A stretch of 64,000 nt of DNA from Brevibacillus brevis NBRC 100599 (GTDB lineage Bacteria; Bacillota; Bacilli; Brevibacillales; Brevibacillaceae). Each line of letters starts with the position of its first letter. Position 1 is the stretch's first letter. A program made the position numbers and the translations under genes. The notes beneath the pieces were generated by a model. That model saw nothing but the letters and a program-made list of their open reading frames with translations, had not been told where the DNA came from and searched no databases. The stretch lies in contig NC_012491.1 of assembly GCF_000010165.1 (NCBI RefSeq), forward strand, positions 4,409,501 to 4,473,500, given 5' to 3'. Below are positions 43,801 to 49,752 of the stretch, in pieces.

Positions 43801-44692
43801 GTCCTTCTGCTCTTTTTAGCAAATCAGGAAAAGACCGCGTCCCCATCTCTGGTTCCATCCTTTTGCGGATCAACTGCAAAAAGTAGCGGACTCCAGATTG
43901 TTCGAATCGGACTTCGCTAAAACGCGTTGCTCTGAGAAGTGGAATCGAAATTGCATCTACTCCTGCTGCTGATTCAAGCCGTATCCGTTCACGTTCATAT
44001 TGCAAGCTCCTGAGTTCACCAGGATCACCCATTCGTGCCGTGTGTACCCATAATTCCGGCGAAACATAGGAGGTCTCAGGCGTCCAAAAACTTTCACGTA
44101 CGGTTTCCTTGCTGTCTGAAACCATTGCTTTCAAAAGAGGCGAGGCAAAATCGGCCGGGTGTATCTGCTCTTTGAACCGCCCCAGCGGCAGCCATTTCTC
44201 AAGTGAGCTTCCTCGCTGAACCGAAGATTGAACATTGCTGGACCAGCGATATCGATCTCTTCCCTTTGAGACAACCGTGATCTGCGGCAGGGAAACCTTC
44301 TCGATTATTTTGGATGACGCCCACTTCTGAAAAAGCTCATGTATGAAAGCAGCTGGTCGTACTTTTCGTCCTGATCCCGATGCTTGCGTCATGACTACGC
44401 GCTCTTTTGATCCTGGTAAGCCAGCCTGTCCATTCGGCAACATTTCTCGATTCAATCCGAGGTAGGAGTCCACTTGTACTTGCATACGCACATGAATGAA
44501 GGTCTGATGAAAGTGGTTTTCCTGCCCTCCGATACTCGGCGAAAAATCACGATGGATCAAAGCGAGGTAGCCGGGATCGCGACCTTCCGCGTGCCGATAC
44601 TTCTGCATGATGCTCTGTGCAAAGCCTTGGCTGGACGCCCTTGGCTGCAGTGATGGACGACGCGAAAGTGGGAGCGCCTTGATCGTTATCAT
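40850..44692 (-). CDS. 1280-aa basic, cysteine-free protein in tape-measure position
   Basis: The second-longest gene of the locus and one I cannot assign. Composition is strange: rich in Arg, Gln, Ser and His, strongly basic, apparently no Cys, no signal peptide or hydrophobic helix, many short low-complexity runs (FVPVFRVNRFAPIF; SKTAKL-like KLVALSEFAKLASTSGVAKL; SHHHPISS). Only the last 30 residues (SPQEVDRLMDKMMKELDKRLTQERQRRGL) look like a clean charged helix. Gene order sheath - tube - chaperone - tube 2 - this gene - LysM - hub puts it where phages and PVC-type loci keep the tape measure, and no other tape-measure candidate exists in the locus. Alternatives are a lumen-filling scaffold or packaged cargo. 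ATG at 44692 has AAGGAG upstream. Confidence 0.7.
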   Translation of the reverse strand: MITIKALPLSRRPSLQPRASSQGFAQSIMQKYRHAEGRDPGYLALIHRDFSPSIGGQENHFHQTFIHVRMQVQVDSYLGLNREMLPNGQAGLPGSKERVVMTQASGSGRKVRPAAFIHELFQKWASSKIIEKVSLPQITVVSKGRDRYRWSSNVQSSVQRGSSLEKWLPLGRFKEQIHPADFASPLLKAMVSDSKETVRESFWTPETSYVSPELWVHTARMGDPGELRSLQYERERIRLESAAGVDAISIPLLRATRFSEVRFEQSGVRYFLQLIRKRMEPEMGTRSFPDLLKRAEGRATALPLDRSVWTVQAGIDGRDITRRIVHESENIHWSVASQQTELWGRWWKNLSLHWQQSRETRLPMTMIAHPRLHVLQPIVFPRSRQHPQAKNGWMLETLSDVSFIPLEQRILQSNGFSKMFTSLMPSMFHPADTGRTKQQAVRERFKQLFHLAKQFPQAESERGLAALGSRQRLKQIERGRNQRTYELLQQLISQEARLNEIAREQSIRLESSHEQTHFGKTSVISAMFPTSYQQPDMLQQEWRTGLSLHLLHSIQGIPFPLQPARITDSSRTVPLLSQSVVKKSITAYWIESFRSGIDPVFFEKRGWLNQPWMKEHLATHNEIEREPAGIASTARFVWERFVPVFRVNRFAPIFHTNRQRWQTLQNRIVSTTHHKTNGKSVMEWVHLQQMAAKQLRTRELHTTRFHAPRNLLYEPGKQPLHPAASTPEGISQPFFQPVIHFLQNKHLSQMSYGMVRQLLSFQGGKDMQTDVAFSFAKNQEKFSLPGRKATISMVHEHEHRPLRHAVFLNNERRTSRSLVLTRRHDQEALFLRLKRFGSAMLRTTEWIGPGGADHQRLYNTSAKPLSMREDVFDRNSLRRIAAGWSAELGLTILMQKSAKLVALSEFAKLASTSGVAKLGTASTSRKAPPSNEKQSNDQSRSRMGESNLLRESRQSREISHSRFFQQTASLMTRFLALRVRPYLQVMEQIRKAIQTDFRTEAYVQNHHSFSTVLNRHDAQMVVQKQWGPLHSLVHQSMLASDSFIHESGRSRAIEPLQRKDRVSRLEPLSHHHPISSAPFSRETSIDFVLDRLHARQLSRRRLFQQTNHDQTLTVNQKTQTINRLTSDKTQRIEVRDARLMSLQRPGRFNLKPTAMTMQLQLLQRMQQAQRRPGESEQRSLSKNATHIHRRALRTADSHTSPVATVQSPPSMEYLRKSIPPQETAVQQATTLPPQRQVDLHVQERTGNQTSLSPQEVDRLMDKMMKELDKRLTQERQRRGL

Positions 44693-44725
44693 CGTTTCTT
44701 TTGCTCCTTGCAAACGGGATAAGGC

Positions 44726-45190
44726 TTAAAAATACGATTTTAAGCCGTGGTGCACGATTTCCAATGTCTCAACGGCTACTTCTCCATGCGTGGCCCGAAA
44801 CTCCGGTCCAACCCACTTGACCGGATAAGCCCCTTCAAATGCCCAAGCCCCCACGTCATTTCCGTTTGCGTCCATAAGAATGATTGCCCCTTGCTTGCGC
44901 TTGCGCTTTTCTGGCGGGCCAAAGTGGAATTCCTCATACCATCGCCACAGCTCGTTTGATCTCACAAACCCTCGTTTGAAGACGAGATTGGGAAACTTGC
45001 TGCGTTTCGGTAGCTTGTGAACGAAATGGTTCACGCCACCCTCTTGGTACTCCTCCAGCTCTGTTTCGACGGCCAATCCGGACACTTCACTAAATCCAGC
45101 GACCCAGATGCCATCCATCTCCAATCCAAACGGAAGAAAGTCCACACGAAATCGGAGGTTGGTGTAAAACGGATTCTCATTGGCGAACAC
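44726..45190 (-). CDS. eCIS tube protein 2 (Afp5-like)
   Basis: A 154-aa Hcp/gp19-like tube protein: LRFRVDFLPFGLEMDGIWVAGFSEVSGLAVETELEEYQEGGVNHFVHKLPKRSKFPNLVFKRGFVRSNELWRW and the C-terminal EFRATHGEVAVETLEIVHHGL are the family pattern shared with the main tube. A second tube paralogue normally forms the first ring(s) on the baseplate. The frame opens with a GTG overlapping the DUF6760 stop, but the GTG at 45190 is 8 nt after GGAGG and is the better start. Confidence 0.9.
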   Translation of the reverse strand: MFANENPFYTNLRFRVDFLPFGLEMDGIWVAGFSEVSGLAVETELEEYQEGGVNHFVHKLPKRSKFPNLVFKRGFVRSNELWRWYEEFHFGPPEKRKRKQGAIILMDANGNDVGAWAFEGAYPVKWVGPEFRATHGEVAVETLEIVHHGLKSYF

Positions 45191-45195
45191 CAGAA

Positions 45196-45387
45196 TCACC
45201 TCCGCTTGAACACATCAAAAACATTTTCGGGTTCGTCATTTTGCCTGCGATTGATCGCGGATATCTCTTCACACCAGCGCCGCCGTTCCTTGTGTTCCAT
45301 CGACATGATCTCGTCGTGAGGCCAGTGAAAATAGTAGGCGATGAAGGCGGCTTCTTCATAGATCTTGTCGACGGGATACCCACTCAT
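45196..45387 (-). CDS. DUF6760-family small eCIS protein
   Basis: A 63-aa protein with the sequence pattern YPVDKIYEEAAFIAYYFHWPHDEIMSMEHKERRRWCEEIS typical of the small protein found between tube genes in many eCIS loci (DUF6760). It overlaps the preceding chaperone-like gene by 4 nt (45384-45387), which recalls the coupled pair of tail-assembly chaperones in tailed phages. Likely an assembly helper rather than a structural part, but the function is not established. Confidence 0.8.
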   Translation of the reverse strand: MSGYPVDKIYEEAAFIAYYFHWPHDEIMSMEHKERRRWCEEISAINRRQNDEPENVFDVFKRR

Positions 45388-45761
45388 ACTCCCTCCAGCG
45401 CCCCTGAAAAAGCCATGTCTACCTGAAATTCATGCTCGCATTTCGGACAAGATGTCTTGAACATCGAGCTGTCCAATTCATTAATCTGTCTGTACAGGTT
45501 TTGCAGGTACGCGAGATCCGCCGTAAACAGCCGTTCCACCACTCTGGTGTCAATTCCCCGTACATCCCCCAGCTTGGTAATCACTCTCGTCAGCAAAATA
45601 ATCGTCAAGTAGCCGGGATTTTGCTGAACACGTGGATCACGCATCGGCAAAATCTCATCGGCAGCCGTCGCCAAGCGCATGACGCCCCGCTTGTGCAGGT
45701 TTCCTTCTTCATCCACATAGCCGCGCGGGAGCTCAAATTCGTATTCCGTTTTAAATGCCAT
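45384..45761 (-). CDS. Tail-assembly-chaperone-like protein
   Basis: A 125-aa protein: FELPRGYVDEEGNLHKRGVMRLATAADEILPMRDPRVQQNPGYLTIILLTRVITKLGDV, then a CPKC motif (SCPKCEHEFQVD) near the C-terminus that may bind zinc. Proteins with this GNLHKRGxMRLATAxDE pattern follow the tube gene in eCIS and Mu-like tails, in the place of the tail assembly chaperone. Strong GAGGAGG ribosome binding site. Overlaps the DUF6760 gene. Confidence 0.75.
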   Translation of the reverse strand: MAFKTEYEFELPRGYVDEEGNLHKRGVMRLATAADEILPMRDPRVQQNPGYLTIILLTRVITKLGDVRGIDTRVVERLFTADLAYLQNLYRQINELDSSMFKTSCPKCEHEFQVDMAFSGALEGV

Positions 45762-45850
45762 GGTGTCATCCTCCTCATCACCCTAGGCCAGCAAGAGTGA
45801 CAAAGAAAAACCCTCTTTTCCTTGCCACTCTTAGGCGTTCGGATCTTCTC

Positions 45851-46282
45851 TTATTTCGTGCGTGTCATTCCTTCATGGGCGATTTCCAACTGCTCAATTG
45901 CTACCTCTGAGGACGTACCGTTAAAATCAGGCGCCGTGTATTTGGTCGGCCATGCTTCGATGACCTTCCATGTAGCGACATCATCTCCGGCTTCGTTAAT
46001 GGCAATGATCGTTACCGTTTTGCGTGCGACCTTGCCCTGGATGGTGTCCTGCATCCAGTTGTACAAATCCATCGAATCTGTCACGCCCCATTTCAGCGTG
46101 ATGTTCCCGTACTTCGCCAAGCCCGGGAGCTTGCGGGGTGTAATCACCTCATTGCCTTCACGATACTCGACTACGTCCACAGACGCGTCAAAGCCCGACA
46201 CCTCACTGAAGCCTGCCTGCTGAATGCCGTCCATCTCTACCCGATACCGAAACTTGCGGTATGGATCCTTGCGATCTGCCAT
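45851..46282 (-). CDS. eCIS main tube protein (Afp1-like)
   Basis: A 143-aa Hcp-like beta-barrel tube subunit: DPYRKFRYRVEMDGIQQAGFSEVSGFDASVDVVEYREGNEVITPRKLPGLAKYGNITLKWGVTDSMDLYNWM and the C-terminal APDFNGTSSEVAIEQLEIAHEGM. Stacked hexamers form the inner needle through which cargo is delivered. AAAGGGG ribosome binding site; 40 nt after the sheath gene. Confidence 0.95.
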   Translation of the reverse strand: MADRKDPYRKFRYRVEMDGIQQAGFSEVSGFDASVDVVEYREGNEVITPRKLPGLAKYGNITLKWGVTDSMDLYNWMQDTIQGKVARKTVTIIAINEAGDDVATWKVIEAWPTKYTAPDFNGTSSEVAIEQLEIAHEGMTRTK

Positions 46283-46322
46283 ACTGTACCCCTTTCTTCA
46301 CATCGTTTTTCCCCGTGAATTA

Positions 46323-48080
46323 TTACTGATCAGATGTTTTTTGCGTAATACGGAAGATGACGAACTCTGCTGGTTTGACAGGAGCTACACCAATCACGCA
46401 GATCAATCTGCCATTGTCGATATCATCTTGCGTCATCGTGCTTCTTCCGATTTGGATGTAAAAGGCTTCCTGCGGGCTTGAGCCCATCAACGCGCCATCT
46501 CGCCAAACTCGCGTCAGGAAAGAATCGATCGTGCGTTGGACGCGGGCCCACAGCCTCTCGTCATTTGGCTCAAATACCACCCAGTTTGTCCCGTTTTTGA
46601 TCGATTCTTCGAGGAAAATGAACAGGCGGCGCACGTTTATGTACTTCCATAGCCCGTTGGATGACATCGTCCGCGCACCCCAGACGCGAATTCCTTGACC
46701 TGTAAACGCGCGAATCAGGTTGACTCCCTTCGGATTCAAAATATCCTGCTCGCCCGTATTGTACTGGCAATCCAGTCCTGTGCAGCCGCGTACGACCTCG
46801 TTTGCCGGGGCTTTGTGGACGCCGCGGGTGTTGTCCGAGCGCGCGTAAATGCCTACCATGGAGCCAGATGGCGGAATGTAGATGTTGCGCTTGTCCAGCG
46901 GATCAAACACTTGCAGCCAAGGATTGTAGATGGCAGCGTATTGCGTATCGAAAATATTGCGATGCGTCAACACATCGCTTACTTTTTTCTTGTCGCGTGG
47001 GATATCGAGGATGGCGAAGCGGCTTTTCAGGTTTTCACAATGAGCCACAAGCGCGAGCTGCACATTCGGGTCTGTTACGCCAGGAATGGCCATAATGCTC
47101 ACTTCGTCATTATCGATGAAGGCTTGGATTCCGGTACGTTTTCCCGGTCCATGATCCTCCCCCATGTATTCGCCCGCCGACAGATTGGCGACAGAACCGT
47201 CGCTACCCCCTGCCAATGAGATTTGATACAGACCGAATTCCGTCTTTCCACCCTCAGATTGAGTTTCTTCCGCCATCCCTGAAATGACGGTAAAAGGCGG
47301 TATGACTTCTGAGCTCGCAGGGGCAGCACCCGCTTCGACCTCTACGATATTGCTTTTGGCCAGCAGCTTGCTGACATGATTGGCAGCAGAGACATTGAGC
47401 GAGCATTTGTCGAACTCTTCGGCCTCATCGTTGTAGAAGACTTGCACCGTGAATTCGCATGTGGACAAAATTTTGACCGGCAGCAGATTGTTATCGATGA
47501 CGTCTCCTGTGAGCACGGCAGACAGCTCGATCACATTGTCTTGGGAAGAAACCACTTCGCTGTACTGCTTGGTTTCACCGTCATAGAAAGAAACGACATC
47601 ACCCGCTTGAAAGCCTGCACTGTTTTTCACGCGGTATTTAGGAGCCTCGCCAAGCTGCTCGTAAATCTGCGTTTTTGCCTTACTCGACGGAATCAAATTT
47701 ACGCGGATCTGATTTCCCCATGCCCCCGGGTTTTTGGCCGTAATCCGAAGGACAGCCCCTTCGCTGTTGCCTTCATTGGAAGCCGGCTTCGCATCTGCTG
47801 GCGCTACCCGCATTACATAACAACGGGAGCCTCCATTCAGGAAGAAGTGATCCACCGCATAAGCGAGATAACGGTATTCGCCAAACGCATTTTCAGACAA
47901 ATAGGAACCGAACAATTTGCGAAAATCATTGACACCTGTAATCAGCTCAGGCAATCCTGCAACGGGTCCTTTTTGGGCAAGCCCGATAAAGCCGGCTGTG
48001 CTCGTGCTCGCTCCCTCCATGGGAACGGGGCCACTATCAAATTCTTCGACATACACCCCTGGTGATAAGTACTCTGGCAT
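46323..48080 (-). CDS. eCIS contractile sheath protein
   Basis: A 585-aa sheath subunit. N-terminal YLSPGVYVEEFDSGPVPMEGASTSTAGFIGLAQKGPV is the universal sheath start; the C-terminal NVRRLFIFLEESIKNGTNWVVFEPNDERLWARVQRTIDSFLTRVWRDGALMGSSPQEAFYIQIG carries the handshake strands that link neighbouring subunits. A roughly 150-residue insertion (about residues 105-300) forms the variable outer domain. Afp and PVC have three sheath genes; only one is found here. Confidence 0.97.
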   Translation of the reverse strand: MPEYLSPGVYVEEFDSGPVPMEGASTSTAGFIGLAQKGPVAGLPELITGVNDFRKLFGSYLSENAFGEYRYLAYAVDHFFLNGGSRCYVMRVAPADAKPASNEGNSEGAVLRITAKNPGAWGNQIRVNLIPSSKAKTQIYEQLGEAPKYRVKNSAGFQAGDVVSFYDGETKQYSEVVSSQDNVIELSAVLTGDVIDNNLLPVKILSTCEFTVQVFYNDEAEEFDKCSLNVSAANHVSKLLAKSNIVEVEAGAAPASSEVIPPFTVISGMAEETQSEGGKTEFGLYQISLAGGSDGSVANLSAGEYMGEDHGPGKRTGIQAFIDNDEVSIMAIPGVTDPNVQLALVAHCENLKSRFAILDIPRDKKKVSDVLTHRNIFDTQYAAIYNPWLQVFDPLDKRNIYIPPSGSMVGIYARSDNTRGVHKAPANEVVRGCTGLDCQYNTGEQDILNPKGVNLIRAFTGQGIRVWGARTMSSNGLWKYINVRRLFIFLEESIKNGTNWVVFEPNDERLWARVQRTIDSFLTRVWRDGALMGSSPQEAFYIQIGRSTMTQDDIDNGRLICVIGVAPVKPAEFVIFRITQKTSDQ

Positions 48081-48261
48081 CGTAACCTGATTGGAGAGTT
48101 CCGCGTGTATCAGCAGCAGAAACCTGCAATCAGTCCCTCCCTCCGATTAATTTCATCACTTGCTTTACCACTTACAAAAAAGCCGTTTTGATACGTGAGT
48201 CTTGCTCTATAATCAGGCAGCAGGATGTCATGGACCGACGCCAAGCAACTGCCGGATCACC
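48081..48261. other. Gap upstream of the sheath gene
   Basis: A 181-bp region between the carboxypeptidase-regulatory-like gene and the sheath gene. No open frame with a ribosome binding site, no clear terminator and no convincing promoter hexamer pair were found. A purine-rich stretch (CGGAGGGAGGGACTG, minus strand, near 48140) looks like a Shine-Dalgarno but leads only to a few codons. It may hold an internal promoter for the structural genes, which are needed in high copy. Confidence 0.35.
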
Positions 48262-49068
48262 CTATTTGGGTCTGTTCATTTGGATGATACCTATGGATTG
48301 GGTCGTACTGGCTTGAATGGAAAGCTCGGCAAAACCAACGGCTTCTTCCCGCCACACTTCAATTTTTATACGCGCATGAGTTTTTTCCAGAAACAACGGA
48401 AGGGCAACTACGAATTCTCCTCTGTCGTCACAGTTCGTTTCGAGCAGTGGGAGTAAGACAGTGCCTTTTGGGTAGGCAAAAGAAAGAGGTTCGGTCAAGG
48501 GATAAACTCGACCTTTTGGGGGACCTGCAAAACGAATGATCGTCCCTTTGCATGTGGGTGATTCGAGAAGAAAAGCGTCAGCCAAATCGACTTGACCCTT
48601 TTTACTGGCTACGATTAGCTCCGTGGCCTCTTTGGCAGCGTCCTCGGCCAATTTCACCGGGGCATCTCGCTCATATGAGATGACAGCCTGCACACAGGCA
48701 CCACCAGCTGGAGAGCCATCCTCCACGCAAGCTCTCCCTCGAACAAGGGAGTCTCCTGCCCGAAATGGATAGGCTGGACTCGGATGCAAGGAAATGATTC
48801 GTTCGGAGTAAGAGGTGCTCCCAGTCGTCACGGAGAAAGTCACGGAGTGATCCATATACTCCCGGCTGCTTATATTGAGCTTGTATATCCCATCAGGCAA
48901 GTCAGAAAAGATATACCATCCATCCCCTTTGCATACAGGCACTTGTGGATGATTCGCCAAGCGAACAGACAAGCTCGAGCGAAAAGGGGCTCCCCTTGTA
49001 TACATGTCCATCAGACGGACGGCATACGAGAAAACGGAACGAATGCGCACCTGGAAATGCTGATCCAT
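48262..49068 (-). CDS. eCIS-associated protein with carboxypeptidase-regulatory-like domain
   Basis: A 268-aa soluble protein. The first 95 residues (VRIRSVFSYAVRLMDMYTRGAPFRSSLSVRL...GWYIFSDLPDGIYKLNISSREYMDHSVTFSV) resemble a transthyretin-like carboxypeptidase regulatory domain; a second beta domain (about 105-265) reads VRGRACVEDGSPAGGACVQAVI ... DDRGEFVVALPLFLEK, again with the G-E-F strand pattern of that fold. Genes like it lie next to the DUF4255 gene in several eCIS loci; role unknown, perhaps cap or sheath-terminus decoration. Its ATG overlaps the DUF4255 stop by one base (TAATG). Confidence 0.7.
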   Translation of the reverse strand: MDQHFQVRIRSVFSYAVRLMDMYTRGAPFRSSLSVRLANHPQVPVCKGDGWYIFSDLPDGIYKLNISSREYMDHSVTFSVTTGSTSYSERIISLHPSPAYPFRAGDSLVRGRACVEDGSPAGGACVQAVISYERDAPVKLAEDAAKEATELIVASKKGQVDLADAFLLESPTCKGTIIRFAGPPKGRVYPLTEPLSFAYPKGTVLLPLLETNCDDRGEFVVALPLFLEKTHARIKIEVWREEAVGFAELSIQASTTQSIGIIQMNRPK

Positions 49069-49640
49069 TAACCATGACCTTCCCCTCGTATGCGAATATC
49101 CCGTTCCAGTACGCGCTTCGTTGAACGAACTCGGGTGGAATCGATATGAACCGGCCCTACCGAGTAGCCGATGGATAGCTTGTACGGAACATGTGGAAAG
49201 AGTTGGATGAGTTTATCAACGGGAGGCTGCTCCACGACGACACGAAGCTCTGTATCCATGTTGGCAAGGGAGCCTTGAAGCTGATCGCCACGCAAAATGG
49301 CGTTGTCGTAGAGAACCTGCATGGCACGCCCGAGGATGCGATGCTCGTCCAGCATGCGGGTATGCTGTTCTGCTGGGGAATGGGCAGTCAATATGTAGGA
49401 TAGATTGACCGTCATTGGGGGATATCGCAACTGATCAGTACCTTCACTGATCATCATGTGCTGCCTCTCCTGACTTTCCCGGATTTCGTATAAAAACAAG
49501 GCTAACGCCAAATCTCCTGGCTGAGCAGGCGAGCTTAGACCAATCAACTCCGGTTGGCTAATCGGCTCCGGCGTCATCTCTTTTCGCAAAAGAGTGAGCA
49601 GTGTCTCTCCTACTTCAGCAATGGCGGTGTACTGGCTAAT
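49068..49640 (-). CDS. DUF4255 (Pvc16-type) tail-terminator/cap protein, apparent ATT start
   Basis: A 190-aa DUF4255 protein, the Afp16/Pvc16 class thought to cap the tube and sheath. Similarity (SQYTAIAEVGETLLTLLRKEM ... MTVNLSYILTAHS ... LGRAMQVLYDNAIL) begins at an ATT codon at 49638-49640. The SD-like GAGGTG lies 7 nt before it and an in-frame stop lies two codons upstream, so no ATG, GTG or TTG can produce the conserved N-terminus; the first standard start (TTG, 49589) would remove 17 conserved residues. Either a true AUU start, which would keep expression low, or a point mutation or sequencing error. An AT-rich 112-bp gap upstream may hold its own promoter. Confidence 0.8.
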   Translation of the reverse strand: MSQYTAIAEVGETLLTLLRKEMTPEPISQPELIGLSSPAQPGDLALALFLYEIRESQERQHMMISEGTDQLRYPPMTVNLSYILTAHSPAEQHTRMLDEHRILGRAMQVLYDNAILRGDQLQGSLANMDTELRVVVEQPPVDKLIQLFPHVPYKLSIGYSVGPVHIDSTRVRSTKRVLERDIRIRGEGHG

Positions 49641-49752
49641 ACCCGTTCACCTCGACATTATTAGACAGAATACACTTATCATAACATCCAAATTAATGGT
49701 TTTACATGAATTTTTATCTAATTTTGTAAAATTACACACTTTCTTCGACATG

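Noticed and set aside
48190..48261. Small RNA or riboswitch in the gap before the sheath gene
   Set aside because: No aptamer consensus or stable hairpin with T tract could be recognised by eye.
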